Source of the DNA: Ensifer adhaerens
GTDB lineage: Bacteria; Pseudomonadota; Alphaproteobacteria; Rhizobiales; Rhizobiaceae
Assembly: GCF_000697965.2 (NCBI RefSeq)
Contig: NZ_CP015881.1
Location: 496,001-560,000, forward strand
Length of the DNA stretch: 64,000 nucleotides
Direction: 5' to 3'
Shown: piece by piece, positions 25,554 through 33,439 of the stretch
How positions within the stretch are numbered: the stretch's first letter is position 1
Layout of the letters: every line of letters begins with the position of its first letter
The notes under the pieces: model-generated
What the model was told of the DNA's origin: nothing
Databases searched by the model: none
The model's input: only the letters and a program-made list of their open reading frames with translations
Translations under genes and position numbers: made by a program

Positions 25554-26574
25554 CGCCCCCTTCCTCAGCCTTGAAAAACTGACGCTCGCCTATGGCGATA
25601 CCGTTGCGGTGAAGGACCTCGACCTTTCGATCCGCAAGGGCGAACTGGTGGCCTTCCTTGGGCCCTCCGGTTGCGGCAAGACGACGACGATGCGCTCGAT
25701 CGCCGGCCTGCTGTCGCCCGCGTCCGGCGCGATCAAGCTCGATGGTGCCGACATCACCCGCGTGTCCGCCAACAAGCGCTCGGTCGGCCTGGTCTTCCAG
25801 TCCTATGCGCTGTTTCCGCACCTGACCGTGTTCGAAAACGTCGCCTTCGGCCTGCGGCTGAAGAAGCTGCCGGCCAACGAGATCGAGAGCAAGGTGACCG
25901 CCGGTCTCAAGTCGGTCGGGCTTTCGAAGTTTTCCGCCCGCAAGCCGGGCGAACTCTCCGGTGGCCAGCAGCAGCGTGTCGCGCTGGCGCGTTCCATGGT
26001 CATGGAGCCGAAGGTGCTGCTGCTCGACGAGCCGCTGTCGAACCTCGACGCTCGTCTGCGCCTCGAAATGCGCACGGAACTGCAGCGGGTGCAGAAGGAA
26101 ACCGGCGTCACGATGATCTTCGTCACCCACGACCAGGGCGAGGCCCTGTCGCTGGCGGACCGCATCGTCGTCATGCTGAACGGCGCGATCGAGCAGCTCG
26201 GCACGCCCGAGGATATCTACAACCGCCCGATCTCGCGCTTCGTCGCCGACTTCGTCGGTTTCGAAAACATCTTTGCCGTCGAGGGCGGCAAGCTGAAGGC
26301 CGAGAACGGCCCGATCGATCTTTCCGGATCCCTGCCGCCTGACACGGCAGGGCTTGCGTGGCGTCCGCGCATGGTGACCCTTGGTTCAGGTCCTTTCCAA
26401 GGCACCGTGCGCGGAGCCTCTTTCTCCGGCAGCACGCGCGAGTACCTGCTCGATACGCCGCTCGGCGCCATCAAGGCGGAAGAGGATGCAGCACTTGCAG
26501 CCCGTGAAACCGGTTCTGCCATTGCCTTCGACCTGCCGGTCGAGAAGGCCGCACGCCTCAAGAAGTTCGGGTAA
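25546..26574 (+). CDS. ABC transporter ATPase, PotA-like with TOBE domain
   Basis: A 342-residue ATPase: Walker A (GPSGCGKTTTMRS), Q-loop (VFQSYALFPHLTVFENVAFGL), signature LSGGQQQRVALARS, Walker B (VLLLDEPLSNLD) and H-loop (FVTHDQGEA). The C-terminal 100 residues form a TOBE-like regulatory domain (LAWRPRMVTLGSG...). The start at ATG 25546 lies within the end of the permease gene. It energises the importer and sits 6 bp before the nucleoside hydrolase gene. Confidence 0.92.
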   Translation: MSDAPFLSLEKLTLAYGDTVAVKDLDLSIRKGELVAFLGPSGCGKTTTMRSIAGLLSPASGAIKLDGADITRVSANKRSVGLVFQSYALFPHLTVFENVAFGLRLKKLPANEIESKVTAGLKSVGLSKFSARKPGELSGGQQQRVALARSMVMEPKVLLLDEPLSNLDARLRLEMRTELQRVQKETGVTMIFVTHDQGEALSLADRIVVMLNGAIEQLGTPEDIYNRPISRFVADFVGFENIFAVEGGKLKAENGPIDLSGSLPPDTAGLAWRPRMVTLGSGPFQGTVRGASFSGSTREYLLDTPLGAIKAEEDAALAARETGSAIAFDLPVEKAARLKKFG

Positions 26575-26580
26575 GGTCCG

Positions 26581-27501
26581 ATGGGTGTCTGGATCGATAC
26601 GGACATGGGGTTCGACGACATTGCCGCAGTGCTTGTCGTCCTTCATGCCGGTGAAGAGATCGACGGCGTTTCGCTGGTTTTCGGTAACACGCCGCTTGAC
26701 CAGGTGAAGCGCAACGCTGCCGGCGCCGCGCGCGCTTTCGGCTGGGCTTTCCCCATCCATGAGGGGCGCGCCCTGCCGGTGCTCGGCAAGCTCGAAACTG
26801 CCGAACGCATCCTTGGCGAAGCCGGCATGCCGACAGCGGGATTGACGCTGCCGGAGGCCGACGCCTTGCCGGTAAGCGACGCCTTTGCGGCACTTTGCGC
26901 CTGGCTGGAGCAGGAGGGGCCGAAGCGGATTCTGGCGCTCGGGCCGCTCACCAATCTCGCTGCCCTTTGCCTTGCCCGTCCGGACTTGGCGAGCCGGATC
27001 ACCGACCTCACCTGGATGGGGGGCGGCGTCACCAGCGGCAACCATACGGCATCTGCCGAATTCAACGCCTTCGCCGATCCGGAAGCGCTGGCGATCGTGA
27101 TCGCTCATGGCCTGCCGCTGCGCATGGTCGATCTCGATCTCTGCCGCAAGGTCTTTGCCTACCCCGATGACGTCGCGCCGATCCGCTCGGCGGGTGGCGT
27201 CCATGCCGCCCTCATCGCCGATCTGCTTGCCGGCTTCATTTCGATCGGCACCAGTCGCGGCCGGCCGGGCATGGCGATCTACGACCCTTGCGCTGCCGTT
27301 GCCTTCGTCAATCCGGGCGCAATCTCGTTTCGCAAGGCGCGCATTGATGTCGAACTCGGAGGGACGCTGGCCCGCGGGCGCACCGTCGTCGAAACGCGCG
27401 AAAGCCACGCGATCTTCAATGCCGAATATGCCGTCGATGCCCATGTCGAGACGACCAGGGCTCAGATCCTGGGCGCTTTGATGAAGGAAGCGCAGAAGTG
27501 A
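26581..27501 (+). CDS. Nucleoside hydrolase (IunH family)
   Basis: A 306-residue cytoplasmic enzyme expected to split ribonucleosides into base and ribose. The calcium and ribose binding cluster appears as DTDMGFDD near residue 6, the active-site loop as LGPLTNLA near 120, and SAEFNAFADPEA near 160. The C-terminal position usually written HDP is YDP here (Tyr234-Asp235), so the usual leaving-group His is replaced. Pro is also Met in the first motif. The gene lies between transporter and adenine deaminase and overlaps the latter (GTGA), pointing to purine nucleosides, perhaps adenosine. The replacement makes specificity uncertain. Confidence 0.88.
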   Translation: MGVWIDTDMGFDDIAAVLVVLHAGEEIDGVSLVFGNTPLDQVKRNAAGAARAFGWAFPIHEGRALPVLGKLETAERILGEAGMPTAGLTLPEADALPVSDAFAALCAWLEQEGPKRILALGPLTNLAALCLARPDLASRITDLTWMGGGVTSGNHTASAEFNAFADPEALAIVIAHGLPLRMVDLDLCRKVFAYPDDVAPIRSAGGVHAALIADLLAGFISIGTSRGRPGMAIYDPCAAVAFVNPGAISFRKARIDVELGGTLARGRTVVETRESHAIFNAEYAVDAHVETTRAQILGALMKEAQK

Positions 27502-29285
27502 GTTCCATAGAGCAGCCTCAGGACTTGATGGATGCGGCGCTCCGCAGCCGGGCAGTGGCGGCAGCGCGTGGTGCTGAACCGTTCGACGTTCTGATTTCGG
27601 GCGGTACGCTCGTCGACGTGGTGACGGGCGAGTTTCGCCCGGCCGATATCGGCCTTGTTGGATCGTTGATCGCAAGTGTCCACGAACCGGGCACGCGCTC
27701 CGATGCGGCAACCATGATCGATGCGACGGGCGCTTACGTTTCGCCCGGTCTGATCGACACCCATATGCACGTCGAAAGCTCGATGGTGACGCCGGCGACC
27801 TATGCCAATGCGGTGCTGCCGCGTGGCGTGACGACCGTCGTCTGGGATCCGCATGAGTTTGGTAATGTCAACGGTGTGGCCGGCGTGCGCTGGGCCGCAA
27901 ACGCCAGTCGCGATCTGCCGCTGCGCACGGTGCTGCTGGCACCGTCGAGCGTGCCGTCAGCACCCGGCCTGGAGCTGGCCGGTGCCGATTTCGACGCTGA
28001 TGTGATCGCCGACATTTTGAGCTGGCCGGAAATCGGCGGCATCGCCGAAATGATGAACATGCGCGGCGTCATCGACGGTGAGGCGCGCATCACCGGGATC
28101 GTTCAGGCGGGGCTTGCCGCCGGCAAGCCGGTCAATGGCCATGCGCGCAGCCTTGCGGGCTCTGATCTGCAGGCCTTCGTGACCGCCGGCGTCAGCTCCG
28201 ACCATGAGCTCGTTTCCGGCGACGATCTGCTGGCAAAACTCAGGGCAGGGCTTTCGATCGAACTGCGCGGCTCGCACGATCACCTGCTGCCGGAATTCGT
28301 CAAAACGATCAAGGCTCTGGGCCATCTTCCTCAGACGGTAACGCTCTGCACCGACGACGTTTTCCCGGACGATCTTGCCCATGCCGGCGGCCTCGACGAC
28401 GTCGTTCGCCGGCTGGTGCGCTATGGCCTGCCCGCCGAATGGGCGCTTCGGGCAGCCACGCTGAACGGCGCGGTCCGCCAGGGCCGGCATGATCTTGGAC
28501 TTGTGGCGCCAGGGCGTCGGGCGGACATCGTGATCTTCGAAGATCTCGCTGATTTCCGTGCGCGCACGGTCATCGTCGACGGCAAGTCGATTGCAGACGC
28601 CGGACGGATGATCGAGCCGCTCTGCGGCATCGCCGCCGAGACCCTGCACGGCACGATGAAGATCGCGCCGCTGTCGGAGAACGATTTCCGCATTCCAGCA
28701 GATGGCACGAAGGTCCGCGTCGCGACCATCGACCGGCCGCGTTTTACCCAATGGGGCGATGCCGTTGCCGCGGTCGAGGGCGGCTTCGTCGTTCCGCCCG
28801 AGGGGACGACTCTGATCGCCGTGGCGCATCGTCACGGGCGCGCCGACAGCCGACCGGCTGTGGGTCTGCTGTCGAGTTGGGGCGCCTGGCGCGGCGCCTT
28901 TGCAACCACGGTATCGCATGACAGCCACAACCTCACGGTTTTCGGCGGCAATGCGCAGGATATGGCGGTCGCCGCCAACGCGGTGATTGCTGCCGGTGGC
29001 GGCATGGCCGCTGTGTCCGGCGGCAAGGTCGATGCACTCCTGCCTCTGCCGCTCGCGGGGCTGGTCTCCGAGGAGCCGCTGGAAGAGGTGGCGGATAGCT
29101 TTGCCGCACTCCGCGAAGCAGTCGGCCGCATCGTCGATTGGCAGCCGCCTTACCTGGTCTTCAAGGCCTGCTTCGGCGCGACGCTCGCCTGCAATGCCGG
29201 ACCGCACCAGACCGATCGCGGCATCGCCGACGTGGCGACGGGCAAGGTCATGGAAAGCCCGATCCTGGAGATCCTTGAAGCCTGA
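27498..29285 (+). CDS. ade: Adenine deaminase
   Basis: A 595-residue amidohydrolase of usual Ade length. The metal-binding motif GLIDTHMHVESSM lies near residue 90, followed by TTVVWDPHEFGNVNG. Further conserved blocks are GHARSL near 210, SSDHELVS near 230 and ELRGSHDH near 255, with a C-terminal domain containing TVSHDSHNL. It converts adenine to hypoxanthine and ammonia in the cytoplasm. GTG 27498 overlaps the nucleoside hydrolase stop. The pair would take adenosine to hypoxanthine, feeding the phosphoribosyltransferase or the xanthine dehydrogenase at 61-64 kb. Confidence 0.93.
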   Translation: MSSIEQPQDLMDAALRSRAVAAARGAEPFDVLISGGTLVDVVTGEFRPADIGLVGSLIASVHEPGTRSDAATMIDATGAYVSPGLIDTHMHVESSMVTPATYANAVLPRGVTTVVWDPHEFGNVNGVAGVRWAANASRDLPLRTVLLAPSSVPSAPGLELAGADFDADVIADILSWPEIGGIAEMMNMRGVIDGEARITGIVQAGLAAGKPVNGHARSLAGSDLQAFVTAGVSSDHELVSGDDLLAKLRAGLSIELRGSHDHLLPEFVKTIKALGHLPQTVTLCTDDVFPDDLAHAGGLDDVVRRLVRYGLPAEWALRAATLNGAVRQGRHDLGLVAPGRRADIVIFEDLADFRARTVIVDGKSIADAGRMIEPLCGIAAETLHGTMKIAPLSENDFRIPADGTKVRVATIDRPRFTQWGDAVAAVEGGFVVPPEGTTLIAVAHRHGRADSRPAVGLLSSWGAWRGAFATTVSHDSHNLTVFGGNAQDMAVAANAVIAAGGGMAAVSGGKVDALLPLPLAGLVSEEPLEEVADSFAALREAVGRIVDWQPPYLVFKACFGATLACNAGPHQTDRGIADVATGKVMESPILEILEA

Positions 29286-29287
29286 CA

Positions 29288-29320
29288 TTCAACGGCCGCC
29301 CAGGCAGGGCGGCCGTTGAA
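29288..29320. terminator. Long perfect hairpin ending the purine operon
   Basis: TTCAACGGCCGCCC and GGGCGGCCGTTGAA form a 14-bp perfect stem with a 5-nt loop, 3 bp after the adenine deaminase stop and before a convergent gene. There is no long U-tract, but placement suggests bidirectional termination. Confidence 0.65.
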
Positions 29321-29421
29321 GTCCGACGTCATTTCCGTATGACAGCTTGCCTCGCCCTTCAAGCGCAGGTTCTAAATCCTTGAGATCGCACGCTCCCGCC
29401 TGCTTCTTCGCGATGCAAGCG

Positions 29422-30597
29422 TTACTCGGCGCGTGCCAGTTCCTGCTCCACGAGGGTCGACCAGAAGGTGGCGCCCGGACCGATCGCGTCGTCGTTGAAA
29501 TCATAGGCAGTGTTGTGGTGCAGCGCGCCGTCGACGGCGGGGCCGTTGCCGAGCCAGACGTAACAGCCGGGCGCTTCCAGCCCGAAGAAGGCGAAATCGT
29601 CGCCGGCGGTCGACGGTGGAAATGACGTCCGGGTCTTCTTGCCGAACACCGCCTGAGCGGCGCTCAACGCCCGAGCAGTGGCATCGGCGTCGTTGACGAC
29701 GGGCGGAATGCGGCGTTCGAATTCGTAGTCAACGGAAATCCCATACATCTCGGCGGTACCACGCGCGAGCCGGCCGATCTCCGTTTCGAGCTGATCGCGC
29801 ACTTCAGGCGTATAGGCGCGGGCCGTGCCGCCGATTTCCACCGTATCGGGGATGACGTTGAGCGCCTTCGGGTCGCCGGCGCGCACGGAGCAGGCGCTGA
29901 CGACGGCTGGCTGTAAGGGATCGACGACGCGGCCGACGATCGACTGCAGCGAGGCAAGGAAGGTGCCGGCGGCCGTCACCGGATCGCGGCCAAGATGCGG
30001 CTTGGCGCCATGGGTGCCGACGCCGCGAAAGGTGAGCCGCCAGCTATCCGAAGAGGCAAGCTGCGGACCCGTGACGACGGCTATCTCGTTCGGGTCAAGG
30101 CCCGGCATGTTGTGCAGGCCGTAAACCGCGTCGCAGGGGAAAAGTTCAAAGAGGCCGTCTTCGACCATGCGTTTCGCACCGCCACGCCCTTCCTCGGCAG
30201 GCTGGAAGATGAAGTGCACGGTGCCGGAGAAATTGCGGGTCTTAGCCAGATGGCGGGCAGCGCCGAGCAGCATTGTCGTGTGGCCGTCATGACCGCAGGC
30301 ATGCATCTTTCCGGCCTCGCGGGATTTGTAGGGACGGTCGGCGATCTCCGGCATGGCGAGCGCGTCCATATCGGCGCGAAGGCCGATCGAGCGTGTGCCG
30401 TTGCCGACCTGCAGCGTGCCGACGACGCCGGTTTTTCCCAAGCCGCGGTGGACCTTTAGACCCGCTTCCTCAAGCCACTTGGCAACGAGATCGCTGGTGC
30501 GTACCTCCTCGAAGCCGAGTTCCGGATGGGCATGCAGGTCGCGACGGAAGTCGGTGAGGAAGGTGAGGTCGTCGGCTATTCCGTCTGGCAGGCGCAT
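29422..30597 (-). CDS. M20 family amidohydrolase (hippurate hydrolase-like)
   Basis: A 391-residue metallopeptidase-fold hydrolase: FRRDLHAHPELGFEE at the N-terminus, metal ligands in HACGHDGHTTMLLG near residue 100 and FQPAEEG near 135, GLHNMPG, the dimerisation-domain motif GTHGAKPH near 190, and the final His in LHHNTAYDFND. The family hydrolyses N-acyl or carbamoyl amino acids, including auxin conjugates; the substrate is not determined here. I chose ATG 30597 because it begins the conserved domain. It converges on the adenine deaminase operon and diverges from a phosphoribosyltransferase gene. Confidence 0.85.
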   Translation of the reverse strand: MRLPDGIADDLTFLTDFRRDLHAHPELGFEEVRTSDLVAKWLEEAGLKVHRGLGKTGVVGTLQVGNGTRSIGLRADMDALAMPEIADRPYKSREAGKMHACGHDGHTTMLLGAARHLAKTRNFSGTVHFIFQPAEEGRGGAKRMVEDGLFELFPCDAVYGLHNMPGLDPNEIAVVTGPQLASSDSWRLTFRGVGTHGAKPHLGRDPVTAAGTFLASLQSIVGRVVDPLQPAVVSACSVRAGDPKALNVIPDTVEIGGTARAYTPEVRDQLETEIGRLARGTAEMYGISVDYEFERRIPPVVNDADATARALSAAQAVFGKKTRTSFPPSTAGDDFAFFGLEAPGCYVWLGNGPAVDGALHHNTAYDFNDDAIGPGATFWSTLVEQELARAE

Positions 30598-30789
30598 CGT
30601 CAGGCATTCCCATGTTTCATTGCGCGAAGGGCTTGTGAATTCCGCGTGCTTTGCTTGAGCCGCAGCGCCCTTTCGGTTTGATCGAAGTCGCAAACGGTAT
30701 AGACGAAAACGGCCGGAACCAGAACAGCAAGCCGGCCTTTTTGATCGCCTTTCATTTCGGGCGAAAGCGCGCAGACGAGGACCGGACCG

Positions 30790-31470
30790 ATGCAGCCCCA
30801 CGACTTCTGGCAGGAAATCTACCCGCCGAAAAGTTTCGATATTCAGGCGGGTTATCGCGATTTCTTCCCGGCGTCCCTCGGTGATGGCAGGCAGATTCTC
30901 CTGCCGATCCGTCAACTCGCCGACGGCAAACATGCGCTGGCCTCGCTGATCGTCAATCAGGCGAGCTTTGCTGTTGAGGACGCACTGGCAACGGAACTTG
31001 CGGCGAAGCTCGCCCCCTATGAGCCCGAAGTCGTCGCCGGTCTGCCGACGCTCGGCCTCACGCTCGCTTCGGCCGTTGCCCGCAAGCTCGGCCACAGCCG
31101 CTACGTGCCACTCGGGACGTCCAAGAAGTTCTGGTATGTCGACGATCTCTCCGTGCCGCTCTCCTCGATCACCACGCCCGACCAGAAGAAGCGTCTCTAC
31201 GTCGATCCGCGAATGTTGCCCTTGCTTGAGGGTAAGCGCGTGGCTCTGATCGATGACGTCATTTCCAGCGGTACGTCGATCCTTGCCGGGCTGACGCTGA
31301 TGGAAGCCTGCGGCATCGAGCCGGTCGCGATCGGCGCGGCCATGCTGCAGACCGAGCGCTGGCACCAGCCGCTTGCGGACCGTGCACCGCATTGGCCGGA
31401 GCGTGTCGTCGGAGTGTTTCAAACGCCCTTGCTTCAGCGGGGTGAAGACGACAGCTGGCGCGCCGCCTGA
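30790..31470 (+). CDS. Phosphoribosyltransferase (type I)
   Basis: A 226-residue cytoplasmic enzyme with the PRPP-binding motif VALIDDVISSGTS near residues 153-165 and a PRTase core (VVAGLPTLGLTLASAVARKLG) upstream. It would join a purine (or other) base to PRPP. It is longer than typical adenine PRTases and has an unusual KKFWYVDDLSVPLSSITTP insert where the flexible loop lies. The closeness to nucleoside hydrolase and adenine deaminase suggests salvage of the freed base; specificity is inference. Confidence 0.8.
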   Translation: MQPHDFWQEIYPPKSFDIQAGYRDFFPASLGDGRQILLPIRQLADGKHALASLIVNQASFAVEDALATELAAKLAPYEPEVVAGLPTLGLTLASAVARKLGHSRYVPLGTSKKFWYVDDLSVPLSSITTPDQKKRLYVDPRMLPLLEGKRVALIDDVISSGTSILAGLTLMEACGIEPVAIGAAMLQTERWHQPLADRAPHWPERVVGVFQTPLLQRGEDDSWRAA

Positions 31471-31540
31471 ATTTCTTGGCTTCCGCGCGGCAGCGAAGAT
31501 AGATTTGTCTATCTGCTCGGGACGTTACGAAAGGACTTGC

Positions 31541-31942
31541 ATGCGGTTCATCAATCCGATCCCTTTCGTCCGCGACATCGATCACTCCCGGGAATTCTAC
31601 GAGAAGATTGTTGGCCTGACGGTTCGCGAGGATTTCGGAAACTTCGTCCTCTTCGAAGGCGGCTTCGCGATCCATGAAGGACGTTCGCTGGAGCGGACCG
31701 TCTGGCGAACAGAGTTTGGTTCGGATGAGCCTCACGGGCGGCGAAATCTGCTGCTTTATTTCGAGCACGAGGATGTCGATGCGGCCTTCGCGCGCATTGC
31801 GCCGCATGTGGACCTGATCCATCCGGTCGAGCGTCAGGCATGGGGCCAGCGTGTGTTCCGCTTCAGTGACCTGGACGGGCATGCGGTTGAGATCGGAGAG
31901 CCGCAGGTGCTGGAATCGCCAATCGACCCGGAGAACCCCTAA
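31541..31942 (+). CDS. VOC-superfamily (glyoxalase/bleomycin-resistance-like) protein
   Basis: A 133-residue protein of two beta-alpha-beta-beta-beta units: FVRDIDHSREFYEKIVGLTVREDFGNFVLFEGGFAIHE and the second half ending FRFSDLDGHAVEIGEP, the typical metal-ligand end of VOC proteins. Members include dioxygenases, glyoxalases and binding proteins, so no specific activity is claimed. AAAGGA precedes ATG 31541. It ends before a bulged hairpin shared with the convergent copper genes. Confidence 0.82.
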   Translation: MRFINPIPFVRDIDHSREFYEKIVGLTVREDFGNFVLFEGGFAIHEGRSLERTVWRTEFGSDEPHGRRNLLLYFEHEDVDAAFARIAPHVDLIHPVERQAWGQRVFRFSDLDGHAVEIGEPQVLESPIDPENP

Positions 31943-31950
31943 CTTATTCA

Positions 31951-31980
31951 GGCGCTGGCTTCATTGAAAGCCAAGGCGCC
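31951..31980. terminator. Bulged hairpin between convergent genes
   Basis: GGCGCTGGCTT pairs with AAGCCA and then GCGCC across a 2-nt bulge. It lies between the VOC gene and the DUF411 gene. It is probably a transcription end point for either strand. Confidence 0.45.
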
Positions 31981-32038
31981 CTCGCCGTCGCGAAGGCGTC
32001 TTGGATTGTGTACTCTCCTTTAGAGGGCGAAGCGCGGC

Positions 32039-32503
32039 TTAGTTCGCCGGCCTGACCTGATAATAAACCGTCGACTTCGCGCCGCCCGCCTTGGCGATGG
32101 TGTAGACATCGTACGAGGCCTGCGGATCGTTGCCCATGCCGAGCGAGCCTGAAGGCATGCCGGGAACCGCGATGCCGGCGACATCCGGCTTTTCGGCCAG
32201 CAGCTTCTTTACCGCTTCGAGCGGTACATGGCCCTCGATGACATAGCCGTCGATGACGGCGGTATGGCAGCCCTCCATGTCGGCCGGAACCGCAAAGCGC
32301 GTCTTGATCACCGACATGTCGGCCTCATCGCGCACCTCGACCTTGTAGCCGGCCGCTTCCATTGCGTCGGCCCATTGTTCGCAGCAGCCGCATTGCGGAT
32401 CCTTGTAGACGGCCATGGTGCCGGTTGCCGCGACGGCGCCCGTCGCAAAGAGGGTGATGCCCGCGATCGTGCCCGCCACGAAATGCCTGCGTAATACGTT
32501 CAT
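32039..32503 (-). CDS. DUF411 periplasmic metal-binding protein
   Basis: A 154-residue exported protein with a hydrophobic signal (VAGTIAGITLFATGAVA). The DUF411 signature is YKDPQCGCCEQWADAM near residue 35, with a CxCC-type thiol group, followed by a conserved MEGCHTAVIDGYVIEGHVP and GIAVPGMPSGSLGM. The family accompanies copper and other metal resistance genes and probably binds metal in the periplasm. ATG 32503 has AAGGA upstream. It is the last gene of the copper operon. Confidence 0.88.
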   Translation of the reverse strand: MNVLRRHFVAGTIAGITLFATGAVAATGTMAVYKDPQCGCCEQWADAMEAAGYKVEVRDEADMSVIKTRFAVPADMEGCHTAVIDGYVIEGHVPLEAVKKLLAEKPDVAGIAVPGMPSGSLGMGNDPQASYDVYTIAKAGGAKSTVYYQVRPAN

Positions 32504-32585
32504 CGAACATTCCTTTCCATTCTTGCCTGATCTCAGGATTGTGGCGCCCGGGCCGCGCAAAGTCGACCCGGGCAGTTTGTCGCTG

Positions 32586-32876
32586 CTACTTGATCTCGGT
32601 CACGGTCAGCTTGCCGTTGACACGGTCGGCGACGAATTCGATCGACGCGCCTTCCTTGAGCTTGGCAAGCACCGCGTCATCGGCGCGGAACACCATGGTC
32701 ATGGCCGGCATGTCGAGGTTCTTCAGATCCTCATGGTCGATCGTCACCTTCTTGGCCTTGGTGTCGATCTTCTTGACCACGCCCTTGGTGAACTCCGCGG
32801 CCTGGGCGGGTAGGGAGAGCGTGGCGGTGGAAACAGCCAATGCGAGCGCTGCGAGGAGTTTGCCTACGGTTTTCAT
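32586..32876 (-). CDS. CusF-like periplasmic copper-binding protein
   Basis: A 96-residue protein with signal peptide (LLAALALAVSTATLSLPAQA) and an OB-fold of about 75 residues: GVVKKIDTKAKKVTIDHEDLKNLDMPAMTMVFRADD. The MPAMTM block and the preceding His carry the Met/His ligands that bind Cu(I) in CusF. It would hand copper to the oxidase or efflux components encoded upstream. No CusA or CusB gene is present in the window. Confidence 0.9.
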   Translation of the reverse strand: MKTVGKLLAALALAVSTATLSLPAQAAEFTKGVVKKIDTKAKKVTIDHEDLKNLDMPAMTMVFRADDAVLAKLKEGASIEFVADRVNGKLTVTEIK

Positions 32877-32903
32877 GGTTTCATCCTTTCCTGTTTTCTC
32901 GGG

Positions 32904-33389
32904 TTACTTCTTCACTACGTCGAGTGGGCCGTGCATGCCGGCGTCGTAATGGCCCGGCACCAGGCAGGCGAATTCGAAGGTGCCGTCGTTGGTGAACGTC
33001 CAGTAGATGTCGCCGGACTTGCCCGGCTCGAGCCGGATGGCGTTCGGGTCGTCGTGCTCCATGTCGGGGAACTTCTCCATGGTGATCTTGTGTTCCTGGA
33101 TCGTCGCCTTGTCGTCGAGCACGAATTCGTGGGCGAGTTCGCCGGCGTTCCTGATGGCGAAATGGACCGTCTGGCCCTGGCGAACCTTGATGGTTGCCGG
33201 GGTGAAGATCATCTTGCCGTCGTCGGTTTCCTTCATGGTGACGCGGATCGTCTGCGTCGACTTCTTGCTGTCGCCGGGCTCGCCGATCGACACCTTGTCG
33301 TGGCCGCCGGCGTGGCTGCCGCTGGCGAGCGCCTGGGAGGAAAGGGCGGAGGCGATAACGAGCGCCAGAGCGAGTGCTGATTTCTTCAT
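32904..33389 (-). CDS. Cupredoxin-like periplasmic protein
   Basis: A 161-residue exported protein (signal LALALVIASALSSQALA). The C-terminal cupredoxin fold shows VRQGQTVHFAIRNAGELAHEFVLDD, giving the His ligand near 101, then FEFACLVPGHYDAGMHG, which supplies Cys, His and Met in a type-1 copper arrangement. The N-terminal mature part has SGSHAGGHDK, a His-rich stretch. Such proteins carry copper or electrons to a multicopper oxidase, whose gene lies 50 bp upstream. ATG 33389 gives a clean signal peptide. Confidence 0.88.
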   Translation of the reverse strand: MKKSALALALVIASALSSQALASGSHAGGHDKVSIGEPGDSKKSTQTIRVTMKETDDGKMIFTPATIKVRQGQTVHFAIRNAGELAHEFVLDDKATIQEHKITMEKFPDMEHDDPNAIRLEPGKSGDIYWTFTNDGTFEFACLVPGHYDAGMHGPLDVVKK

Positions 33390-33439
33390 CGTAATGTTCC
33401 TGATGGATTTGAAAGAGGTCATTGCAGTCGGCCGCCCTC

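Noticed and set aside
30598..31422. N-terminal extension of the M20 amidohydrolase frame (666 codons in total)
   Set aside because: It lies opposite the phosphoribosyltransferase gene; the conserved M20 domain begins at 30597.
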